This document shows, piece by piece, positions 46,401 to 56,896 of a stretch of DNA of 64,000 nt (positions within the stretch are counted from its first letter, which is position 1; every line of letters starts with the position of its first letter). Location: the NCBI RefSeq assembly GCF_010389155.1, contig NC_057766.1:26359516-26423515 (forward strand), read 5' to 3'. The notes under the pieces were generated by a model that saw nothing but the letters and a program-made list of their open reading frames with translations, did no database searches and was not told where the DNA came from. Origin of the DNA: Erigeron canadensis. Its lineage: Eukaryota > Streptophyta > Magnoliopsida > Asterales > Asteraceae. Position numbers and translations under genes: made by a program.

Positions 46401-46877
46401 TTCTTTTGACTTCGTAGCTTAACTGATTCGGATTATGGTGGTGACAACTCGGATAGGAAATCAACGTCAGGTGGATGTCAGCTTTTAGGGGGGAGAATTG
46501 TATCGTGGCAGTGCAAAAAGCAGACATCTGTTGCACAGTCATCCTGTGAAGCAGAGTACATTGCTGCTGGATATTGCTGTTCTCAGGTGCTTTGGATACA
46601 GCAACAACTGCGCGATTATGGTATGAATATCTCCAATACTCCCATTTGTATTGATAATAAATCTGCCATAGATATTACCAAGAATCCGAAAAACTTTAAA
46701 GTCACCAAGCACATAGATATAAAGTATCATTTCATACGTGACTGTTTTGAGAAAAAGCTTATTCATTTAGAAAAGGTTATTACTGATGATAATCTTGCTG
46801 ATCTATACACTAAAGCTTTTGATGGACCTCGTCTTGAGTTGTTATTTCAACTCAATGGTATGAAGAATGCCGAGTAG
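43473..46877 (+). pseudogene. Copia pol: protease, integrase, reverse transcriptase, RNase H (broken)
   Basis: Order is protease-integrase-RT-RNase H, as in Ty1/copia. Protease active site DSG at 43515. Integrase zinc domain H..H..C..C (LWHRRMGH to CVPCLKG). Integrase core: first Asp at 44111, the second catalytic position is Asn (AAC, 44300-44302), the Glu at 44408 is 36 codons on, so D-D-E has become D-N-E. RT carries YVDD at 45932-45943. RNase H shows DSDYGG, SSCEAEYIA and a DNKSAI block. Frameshifts near 44040 (one base lost), 46095 and 46415 break it. It could not support transposition itself. Confidence 0.92.
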
Positions 46878-49286
46878 TTTCTCTCAAAGAACTTCAAGTT
46901 ATTTTTTGTGTGTCTTTGTAGTGTAAGTCGTACATAGATAAAGTCATAAAAAATACAAAAAGAGTTGTCTTAGTATAAGTTTGTAAATATCTAGTGTCAA
47001 AAAAATACAAAAAACATTGAAAAATAGAAAATCCAAAAATATAAATAAAGTAAGGTTACTGCGCTAAATGATGAGAAGTGACGATACTTTAGCTTTGAAG
47101 CCTGCTTAATCGTAATATAACTGATTAGTTCAGTGATTACAATTTGGGATATATCGGTAGACACAAAGTACCAAGGTTTCCTTCAATCTGAACTTAAATT
47201 ATATAATGTTCTTGTGGGAAACATATTCAGATATATGGCTGAGATTGCTTGCTTTTCAGTAATGAATTGATCTAGTCCTTAAATTTTGTGAAAGATCTAG
47301 CATTACTATAAGATTTGTTCAATGAATAGGCACGAACCTCTACCAATCATGAGCATAAAAGTAAATGTGATATTGTTATGCAAATCAATTATATGCAAAT
47401 TAAGGGGCTAATGTGGTCTTTGAGATTCGGACAAGTATGTCCTCGGGGTATCTTTGTATACCTAGCCTACCTAAAGCTTCCAACTTGGGATAGGTTGTCG
47501 GAAAGTTCGCTACATGGATCTCATAGAAAATCACGGGTTCCTTATAAATCATGAAATGCAGAAGCAAATATGTGAAATCACAAAGTAATTCAATACAGTA
47601 ATCCATAAGTGTTTCATGATTGGTTAAGGATGTTCTTGAATATATTGAACACTTTTTATTTTAGTGCTTGTATCGATTACGAAAGTATATCTGAATGTGG
47701 GTTACATAAGTTCGCAAACTATTCAGTGGCATATTAGGCTACTCGGGTTACATGGTGACTGTCCTTGGCCAGGGTATGTCGAAAGTGTCATAACTCAAAG
47801 GAAACTGGATGTACCGAGTGTTTAAGAGGACAAACATACCGGTAATCGCTGTTGGGTCACGGTTCATAATGTATAATAAGAGAATTATTTCTCACCCGCA
47901 GGCTTATGTAACATGCTAACCTGATCTAATCAGCAGTAATCACGCTTAATGTGAATAATGTATAAAGTCTGGTTAATTAGAACTTAGATTAGTTTATTAT
48001 TCTGCAATTTTTATTCTGTGTTATTTTTCTTTTTAATTGAGTCAAAATAGTATTTTTATAAGTTCTTATTGCACGAGAGATCCTATTCAAATTCTGAGTA
48101 TATGTTTTGCTGAATTCCTTCATGTGAATTTTTAATGAGGTTGTGTAGACTGTTCACAAAGAAGATTTTCTAATATGGACATTAATTTGTTTAAAGTTTA
48201 GAAAATGATCTTTTCAAGTGTAATGTGAAATGTCAAAATTATTTGAAATCTCATGATTTTCACTTGTCACCAAATTATTAATCGAGTTTGTTTAAATTTG
48301 TGTGGTGACATTTTAGGGTTTGACAAGAAATGACCTCCCTTGATCTTTTGTTAGATTTTTAGTTATTTCATATTTGTTAACCTTGATTGAGTGTGATTGT
48401 AACTTGAATTTTCTGCATTATACTGTTTGTTCTCAATGCGTTGATGAGTTCTGTGGTAAGTGTGCAGTGTTCAGGTTAAGAAGATAACGTTGGAATGCTG
48501 ATTTCTGTTACTACATTGTTATTTACATGGATGATATCATTACGATAAGATCCTTGGTGTGTAGTGATAATATTTGTGATGCAGATTTGAGCATGTGAAG
48601 GATGAATACATGAACTGGTTTTTGTTTTTGGAATAGTTATTTATTTATGATTCATGTATTTAATGAAAATAATAAACTTTGCAATTAGTTTCTTTTGAAT
48701 TTCATGTTGTGATTTATGACAACCTTTTGGATATTTTCCTAAGTTCTTCAGTGAATTTGTGTTGGATTGTTCATTGTTAGTTTTGTAGACGGCATCTAGT
48801 ATGGGACTTAAGTGTTTCAAGATGGTTTGCTGTCATGCATATCTATGATCCAAGGAAGTTCTCGGTGTCATAATCAAATTGGTAATGAGGTTCATATTTA
48901 AATTGATTATTTTCAGGTTTGTTTATGGATAGCGTTTAAACCATGGGTTTTCATTCAAGATTATAATGTTCGGTTATCTACTTACATTATGATTATGAAT
49001 TTGGGTGCTAAGCACGTTTTTAGTACAAGGCATGAACAGGTTGCTTTCTAACGAGTTTTTGCTATGTACAGATTGTGATAAAGGGTTGTGTTTTGGAAGA
49101 TTGCTTGGATGAAAATCTGAAAATTTTTCAGAAACTTGCTGAAATATGGAATATTTTCAGATTTGTTCTTACGAAGATATCTGCTATCTTCGTTCGAAAC
49201 AATTTTGTTCAAACGAAGTTTATCTTTGTTTGGCTAACTTCGTTTGTGAAGTTAAGCCCGACCCATAGTTGGCCCATTGTTATTTC
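46878..49286 (+). other. Long non-coding spacer between copia pol and the extra gene
   Basis: About 2.4 kb without a meaningful frame, yet it recurs in copia copy 2 at about 61090-63235 in the same order. Examples: TTTGAGATTCGGACAAGTAT at 47418 against its complement near 62700; CTTATGTAACATGCTAA near 47905. Retention in both copies suggests it belongs to the element and may carry regulatory or RNA signals. Confidence 0.7.
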
Positions 49287-49295
49287 CTATAAAGG
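49287..49295 (+). promoter_or_regulatory. TATA box of the copia extra gene, copy 1
   Basis: CTATAAAGG sits about 130 bp upstream of a splice donor and about 790 bp upstream of the extra ORF. Copy 2 has CTATATAAAGG at the same place (61084-61074). Conservation of a TATA word in both copies supports an internal promoter. Confidence 0.55.
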
Positions 49296-49319
49296 GGTTT
49301 TTCTTCGTTGTTACTTCAT

Positions 49320-52300
49320 CAAACGAAAATTACTTTTATTTTCAAGTAAAACCCTAAAACCCAAACTTTTTTCTTTTCTCTCACTTTAATTCGTTTTCTT
49401 GATTCGTTGTGCAAACTGAGATCTAAGTAAGTGTTTAATGTTCTTTTCATTCATGAAAACGATTTAGGTTTACATGTATCTTCGATTTGATTTGTTTTGA
49501 TTATGTTTATAAAATTCTTGTAATCATTCACCTGGTTTACTCAAACGAATTTAGACTTGTGTGAACGAATTTAGACTTTAGTTCAAAACGAATTTAGATG
49601 TGTGCACATGGACTTAGATTTTGAATTGAACGAATTTAACTTGGGTAGAAACGAAGTTACTTTTAGATGATGCCTTACGAACTTAGACCCAAGTTGATAA
49701 GGAACGAACTTAGCTAAGTTTAACACCCTTAGGTTTATTCAAACGAACTTAGACTTCGTTTATAAGTTACGAACTTAGAAGATAAGTTTTATAACTTACG
49801 AACTTGCATGTACAGTTTAGTCTTTACGAACTTAAACTTCGTTAGGTGTAAATTTAGATTTAATTCTTACGAACTTAAAATCTATTTTCGTTTGGACATT
49901 GCTTACGAATTTAGCTTTATCTTCGTTCAGTATACTTAACGAACTTAGTGTTTATCTTCGTTCAGTCTTATTTTGAGAAATTAAGGATTAGGGTTTTTCA
50001 AATTAGGGTTTTTCAATTTTGCAATTCATTTATCGTGATTATTTATATTTGTTTCGATATTTTGGTTGGTTTTGCAGAAATGGCTCTCGCTCCTCGTCAA
50101 TTTGTGAAAAAGCATAATCTTGCACTGAATCTAGATCCCGATCAGCACAATTGCGAGCATTTTCATGACATGTTCAACTATATTGCTCGCTCGCGATTAT
50201 CTTTTGCTTTTTGTGATTCGCCAAGACTGGTTAGGCAGTATATTGATTCTTTCTGGTCCACTGCTCACGAAGTCATGGTTGAAGGACAGAGTTTTGTACG
50301 TGCTACTGTTGCAGGCACCACTTTTGATTTCAATGCTGAATCGGTCCGCACTATTTTACATCTAGGTGCAGAACCAGACGTCGAAGAAGAGGAAGACGTT
50401 GAGATGACATACGAGTTCACCCTTCTTCTTCGTTGCTTTCAAAGGATGGGATTTGTTGGACAGGTCAAGCTTCCTTTCGACAAAAGTGGGTTTCAAGGAC
50501 GATGGCGTTATCTAGCATATGCATTGCTCGTCTGTTTGAGCAATCGCAAGGCTGGATTTGATCAACTGTCTGCTCAGATTGCATCGCAGATGGTTGCTTT
50601 GGTATATAATCGACCTTATCCTTTCTCCCGATATTTTTATCAAGAGTTTATTGATCAGATTAACGCTAGGGGGAGAAAGCGATTTCTTTTGTATCCTCGC
50701 TTTGTGATGGCTATAGTTAGACATTTTTGTCCGGACTTAGAATATGACCAAGGTCCTCGCTATGTTCTTCATGCTTGGCCTTCGCGTCTTTTTGCTGATC
50801 TTGAGGCCAATACGAGTAATGTGGCTGGTCTCCATGATCCACCACTTTTTGGTCACCTGATTAATCCTAACTATCAATCTCGTCTTGAGAATGATATGTT
50901 TGTGGATGCTGTTGATGCCGATTCTGATTCTGGTTCTTCTGAGAGTTCTGTTGATGGTTCTGATGATGATTTAGGGGATGAGTCTGCTGGTTCGGATGAT
51001 GGACATGATGGAGATGATGTTGATAGTTCCGACGGTTCTGCGGCTACAAATGCGACAGACACAGATGATTCTGCTGCTGCTGAACGTCGAACTAAGATGA
51101 TTCATGACGTCGCGGCTGCTTCTGAAAGTGATCATTCACATCATTCGTTTGATCAAGAGGGTGTTGTATTTCATAGAGAGCATAGAAGCAAGACTTGTCA
51201 TGCTATTCCTGCTCTTTCAAATTCAGCTAACTCTACTCCTGCTGCTGCTGCTGAGATTGATCCTGATGTTGCAGCTCAGCATGATTCTGAATTACGTGAG
51301 ATTTTTGAGGATATGGAAGATCTTGTAAACAGAGCAAGTTCGGTTAGTCCGGCGAAGAGGCACGGGAGTATTGATCTTCAATATACCAGAATTAAGCGTC
51401 AACGTGTTGTTGAAGCTTCTTCTGTAGCAATGCCTGATCTTCCAAGACCGACTGCTGTTGTTGCTCCTGTTCTTGGACGTCGTGTTGATCTTTTGGAGAC
51501 CAGAGTTCGCACTTTGGAGTCTTATTTCACTGATACTCGTGCTGCCTTAACCTTTTTGATCAACTGGGTCAAGAATCAAGGGGGAGAAGTTCCTGAAGAG
51601 GTCTGCAGATTGTCAGCGGTTCAAACAAGACGTCAAAATGACGATGATGATGCTGATAATGCTGGTGAAAGGAATGTTTCTCGCCCAGTTGAAGATAGAG
51701 GAAAGGGTGCAGCGATCGAGGGGGAGACAAGAGGTGATACTTCTCAGCAAGGTGCTTCTGGTTCTGGTGCTGGTCCTTCTGGTGCTCCTCGTGATTCAGG
51801 TTTCTAATTTTGTCTATGATAAAGATTTTTAGATAGAATGTATAATTGATTGTGTGTAATAAGTTATGACATTTTATGTAATGAAAATGTAATTTATCTT
51901 ATTTCAATACAAGTACATTTCATCTTTATTATAATTATCATGATTATTCTTTCTATTCTGGTGTTCATTTTGTGTAAATTTAAATAGATGATCCAGATTA
52001 TACAGATTTATTCTTTGATGGTGATGAGCTCGAGGAAGGCGAATTTGTCCCTGAACCAAATCTAGATATATTCAAGAAGCCTTATGGGTTTGATGAAGTA
52101 TGGGACTCAATTCCTGAAGATCCGTTGATTGAAGAGAATAGAGTGCTGGATCAAAAGAGATCAGATGTTAGAGAAAGAATGCTTCAAGTCTCATTCAGCA
52201 GCCTAACTCAAGTTTTACATTTTGTTGTGTATGCTAAGAATGGTGATGTATCGATTCCATCTGACTATGAGGTTAATGTGATAAGGCCATTCAATTCAAA

Positions 52301-53093
52301 TGATTTTCCAGTTCCTCTCAGAGATGATGATTAATTACATATTATTGATGGACATGTTCCCGAGAAAAGAGTGAATGATTGGATAGTACATAGGGAAACG
52401 TGGAAACCGGATCTGTATTGGACTCATATCTCGGATAAAGATGCTGCAAAGTACAAGACAATCATCTGGAGTTGGTTTTATGATGATGAATTGAAGCTGT
52501 TTGTGCTTAAAAGACCAGAAGGTTGTCAGTACTTAGCGTAGTGTGAGAGACATTTCAGGAGTTTGTATGAAGAAGATTTACATGAGCTTGGAAATAACCG
52601 GATTATCAATCCAAGCGATGATGGCTTAGCTGATGTTGTTGGTAAGAATCTCCGAAATGATTTCTGGTTGAGAAAGAACATGAAAGATTCCGATAAACCA
52701 CAGTTTAAGATTGAGCCAAGATCGAAGAAAAGAGTGGTCAAGCCAGATAAAACAGTTGAGTTTGTTCAACATGATATTAAGTGCATGATCAAGGTCCCTG
52801 CCAAGAAATGGGCACAAGATGTCTTGGACAAGATGGATAATTGGGAAATTGATCGAAATTCTGGTGAAGCCAAGATGTATGCAGATTCAAAGAAGAAGAT
52901 TTTGTTGAGAAGAGTTTATGATCCGATGCAGCTGGTGAACTTCTCAAGAAATGATCTGAGAAAGTTGTACGATACAGAGTGTTCGTTTTTGCCATTTTGG
53001 AAGCATGAAGAAAGTAGATATCGTAAGATAATTCAACTCTGCTTACATGAAGATATTCATGCAAATAGCAAAAGATTGTTGTTTGATGAATGA
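49320..53093 (+). pseudogene. Extra spliced gene downstream of copia pol, copy 1
   Basis: Predicted exons: leader about 49320-49426, coding exon A 50080-51799 (transcript exon from 50078), coding exon B 51988-53093. Leader intron 49427-50077 has donor GTAAGTG and acceptor TTTTGCAG two bases before the start ATG. The 188-bp intron 51800-51987 has donor CAG/GTTTCT and acceptor AAATAG, and removing it joins A and B in frame through a GAT codon (941 residues if open). Residues 1-250 form a globular part (FHDMFNYIARSRLSFAFCDS, FQGRWRYLAYALLVCL), 273-337 an Asp/Ser-rich stretch, about 466-496 a coiled coil; exon B is Lys-rich. No signal peptide or membrane helix, unlike an envelope protein. Exon B has two in-frame stops, 52332-52334 and about 52539-52541. 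I recall a related N-terminal domain beside other plant copia elements; its function is unknown to me. Confidence 0.75.
49500..49975 (+). repeat. ACGAACTTAG-type word array in the leader intron
   Basis: About 14 copies of ACGAA(C/T)TTAG or AACGAAGTT-like words, mostly in the same orientation, spaced 25-40 bp. It repeats in copy 2 at about 60400-60835. It lies wholly inside the predicted leader intron. Confidence 0.8.
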
Positions 53094-53130
53094 TCAGATT
53101 TTGAAGACTAAGAAATCGAAGGTGCTGCTG

Positions 53131-53143
53131 TCAAGGGGGAGTT
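53131..53143 (+). promoter_or_regulatory. Copia polypurine tract, copy 1
   Basis: TCAAGGGGGAGTT directly precedes LTR 2. It primes plus-strand DNA synthesis. Copy 2 has the same tract in complement at 56883-56896. Confidence 0.85.
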
Positions 53144-53779
53144 TGTTGATGCACGTTGATGTGACAACAACAACTTAGATTTGATATGTCGTTTAGATTG
53201 AGACATTATGTTAATTTATGTCGTATCTATATATGTAATTGATAGATTATGGACTTTATGTTTTGGTAATGATCGATTACATGTTTTGGTGTTATATATA
53301 TGTGTTATGTATGATGTTTGTTGTGTAATATACAAGTACAAACATAATATGTGTTAGGATTCCTTAATAACACTTAGGAATATAACTAAGTCTTATATCT
53401 AACGAAGATAAGGTATATCTTCGTTAGAGGCAAACGAAGATAAACTTCGTTTGGTACAAACGAAGATTAACTTCGTTACATGGGCTGGGCAGCTAAGTTC
53501 GTAAGAACAAAGCCCAACAAGCCCAGTTCGACCTGAAACGTATATATATGAATGAATACCCTAAAATAGATGATCACATTCGACAGATACGTACTCCAGA
53601 CATCTAAGTTCGTTCTATAGCTTATAGAAACGAATATAGCATCATACGGCTGATTATTTACTTCATAATTAGCGATATACCCGTTTACTAATCAAACTAG
53701 TTATCTCGTGAGGATTCCGCACTCACGACATAATCATAGACGATCTCGAGAGCGATCTGTAGCTATCGAGGGACTCACA
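53144..53779 (+). repeat. Copia LTR 2 (636 bp)
   Basis: Same family as LTR 1 but with its own changes: two extra bases near 53305, a gap near 53375 and many substitutions. It ends GACTCACA at 53779 and joins the reversed gypsy reverse transcriptase directly. It is best read as the 3' LTR of a second insertion (element B) whose 5' LTR lies beyond the window. Confidence 0.9.
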
Positions 53780-56244
53780 CTAAGTGCCATAGGGGCAAGT
53801 GAAGGTGGTCTTCTCTTGATCTTTCGGGTCTATGGGTATTTGAAAATACCCGGAGAACCCGTCCAGAAAACAAAAATACTCATTCCCGGTGAGCCGTTCG
53901 AGCATTTGATCGATAAAGGCAATGGGAAATGATCCTTGCGGGTCGCATCATTTAGTTTCCGATAGTCAATACATACCCTCCACCCCGTGACAGTTCTTGT
54001 GGGGATTAATTCATTCTTGTCGTTTAAAACAATAGTCATCCCACCCTTCTTCGGTACACAGTGTACCGGACTTACCCATGAACTATCCGAGATGGGGAAT
54101 ATGATTCCCGCATCCAATAATTTCAAAACTTCTTTTTTAACAACATCCTTCATGTTTGGATTCAATCTCCGTTGTCTTTGCACAACAGGTTTAATATTAT
54201 CAAAAAAATTAATTGTGTGCTTACAGAATTCTGGACTTATACCCGGAATATCAGAAATCTTCCATGGAAAGGCCTTTTTATGGGCCTTCAACACGGTAAT
54301 AAGCCTAGATTTTTCATCCTCACTCAAGGAAGATGAAATAACAATGGGGAGAAAAGATGTACCTTCTAAATATGCAAACTCTAAATGATCCGGAAGTGGC
54401 TTGAGTTCCAAATCGGTGGGAGGACTCTCAACCGATGTAGGCACTCGGATGCTTCTATCATCTTTGATTTCTTCGAAAGATTCATCCTCCGGTGGAGTTT
54501 CATTAACATTAAGAGCCATGATTTCATGCATCATTTCTTCAACTAACTCATGCTCTTCTTCACTACAAGCTAACAGCTTGTCCATCTTCCATATCCAAAT
54601 AGTCCATAAGCTCCTTTTCTAAAGCATCTTCCTCCTCAATCACATCGATCCTGAAACAAGATTCGTCACATGAGTATGGATGCTTAAGAGCTTTATCTAC
54701 ATTAAAAACAACCCGGTCATCACCGACACCTAGAGAGATTTCCTTGGCCTTGACCCGGATGATAGCATCTACGGTCATAGGAATGGTCGGCCTAAAATTA
54801 GAGGCACATTAATGTCCGCCTCCATTTCTAGAATAACAAAATCAACCGGGAAAATCAAATGACCCACTTTAATCTGTAAATTTTCCGCTATCCCCATGGG
54901 ATATTGGAATAATCTATCCGCAAGCCTAATTCTCATGCGGGTCGGGGTCAATGCACCAAGAGACAACTTCTTATAAACAGAGTAAGGCATTAAGTTAATG
55001 CTGGCCCCAAGATCGGCCAATGCCTTATACAACTCAACACCAAAAGAACAAGAAATAAGAAAACTCCCTGGATCATCAAGCTTAGGGGGTATCTCGTTCT
55101 TTATTATCGCAGAAACCTCGGCACTCATGACCGCCGTCTTGTCTTCTTGTAGCTTTTTCCTATCTGAAATAAGATCTTTAAGAAACTTCGCGTAGTTGGG
55201 CATACCTGCAAGGAGATCAACTAACGGAACAGAAATGTTAACATTTTGAATTAACTCAAAGAATTTCTTAAAGTTCTCCTTGATCTTCCCTCGTCTCAAC
55301 CGTTGAGGAAACGGCACCTTCGGTTGGTAGGGCCTCACCGGAGGTGTCTCAACAGTAGGTTTCTCAACATTCTTAAATGGAACGGCCGGAATCTTCACGG
55401 CTGGGTTCGGCTCCATCTCGATTTCTTCATCAACAGTCCCTTCTGGTTCAACCTGCACAAGAGGAGTAACAACATTAGGTAAAACATTTGTAGAGCTATA
55501 AGTGTTACCTGCTCTTGTTGTGATAGCATTGACTTTCTCATTCCTAGCATTTGGATGGTTATACTTGGTTCCAGATCCTTGATTACTTTGTTGAGTCTTA
55601 GGATTCTGCTGGGTATTGCTCGGTAAAGTACCGGGCTGCCTGTTCGACGCTCCTAGCCTTTCACGCTTTGCCTCAATATCCTGAAATGTTGCTTGAGTAC
55701 TCTTCGAACTTTGCTCAAGCTTATTTGTCAATCCATCCAACCTAGTAGTCATAGCATCCCATTGAGAGGCCATCTTCTCATTGGTAGCTTTCGGAGCACC
55801 TACCAAATCCTTCATGATATCTCTCAATTCAGCGTTCGCATTCTGCTGACTGTTGAACCTGCTAAACCTGCTTCCACTAAAACCAGAATTATTAGCATTA
55901 AAATTAGATGAAGGAAAAGAAGTACCTGATGACCGATTTTGATAACCGGTACTCTGATTGAAGTTCCCTTGCTGATTCTGGACATAGTTAACTTCTTGTG
56001 CCGGCTTATCCGGGCAATCCTCCGAGTAATGCATGTCCCCACAGTAATCACACCCATCAGCAATCACCTTAACATCCCTTTCAATGCTTTTGAATCTCAC
56101 ATCTTGGTTGTCAAACCTCTCGTTCATCTGCTTCGTGAGGGCTTTGACTTCAACTACCAAGCTCGATTCTTCACCACTCTCCAACTTCGCCACAGTCTTA
56201 CCACCAGTTCTCTTACTTACAAGCTCATCGCGATCAGAGAACTC
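53780..56244 (-). pseudogene. Athila-like gypsy gag 3' part, protease and RT start, inverted
   Basis: Minus strand, continuing the gag of 38136-39130. From 56239: gag tail, zinc knuckle CDYCGDMHYSEDC (about 56030), Gln/Asn/Ser-rich linker, aspartic protease with DLGAS (about 55010) and the LILGRPFL block (54780), then RT from about 54250 (PEFCKHTI, a VHCVPKKGGM and GWRVCIDYRKLN block). Frameshifts occur near 54778, 54580 and 53911; after the last, the FLDG block of RT can be read in another frame. RT is cut at 53780 by LTR 2, before its catalytic YxDD. The remaining RT, RNase H, integrase and 3' LTR should lie beyond the right edge. Confidence 0.88.
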
Positions 56245-56882
56245 TGTGAATCTCTCGATAGTTACAGATCGCTCTCGAGATCGTCTATTATTATGTCGTG
56301 AGTGTGGAATCCTCACGAGATAACTAGTTTGATTAGTTAATGTGTATATCGCTAATTATCAAGTAAATAATCAGCCGTATGATGCTATATTCGTTTCTAT
56401 AAGCTATAGAACGAACTTAGTGGTCTGGAGTACGTGTATGTCGAATGTGATTCTTCATTTTAGGGTATTCATTCGTATATATATGTTTCAGATCGAACTG
56501 GGCTTGCTGGGATTTGTTCTTACGAACTTAGCTGCTCAGCCCATGTAACGAAGTTAATCTTCGTTTGTACCAAACGAAGTTTATCTTCGTTTGCCTCTAA
56601 CGAAGATATACCTTATCTTCGTTAGATGTAAGACTTAGTTATATTCCTAAATGTTTCATCTTAAGGAATCTTAACACATATTATGTTTGTACTTGTATAA
56701 CACACAACAAACATCATACATAACATATATATAACACCAAAACATGTAATCGATCATTACCAAAACATAAAGTCCATAATCTATCAATTACATATATGGA
56801 TACGACATAAAATAACATAATCTCTTAATCTAAACGACATATCAAATCTAGGTTGTTGTTGTCACATCAACGTGCATCAACA
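56245..56882 (-). repeat. Copia LTR 3 (638 bp), minus strand
   Basis: Reverse copy of LTR 1: both encode the same chance 68-codon frame without a residue change. Its 3' end (56245) borders the GAGTT duplication and gypsy gag; its 5' end borders a polypurine tract. It is therefore the 3' LTR of the element whose 5' LTR is LTR 1, although they now point in opposite directions. Confidence 0.92.
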
Positions 56883-56896
56883 AACTCCCCCTTGAC
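56883..56896 (-). promoter_or_regulatory. Copia polypurine tract, copy 2
   Basis: Complement reads GTCAAGGGGGAGTT immediately before LTR 3, as before LTR 2. Confidence 0.85.

Noticed and set aside
49948..50079. Hydrophobic N-terminal 44 residues of the extra gene as a signal or membrane segment
   Set aside because: They lie in the predicted leader intron, upstream of a strong acceptor, and are not kept in the inverted copy, where only six codons precede the Met.
53708..53932. 74-codon frame crossing the LTR 2 end
   Set aside because: Chance fusion of LTR sequence with the antisense strand of gypsy RT.
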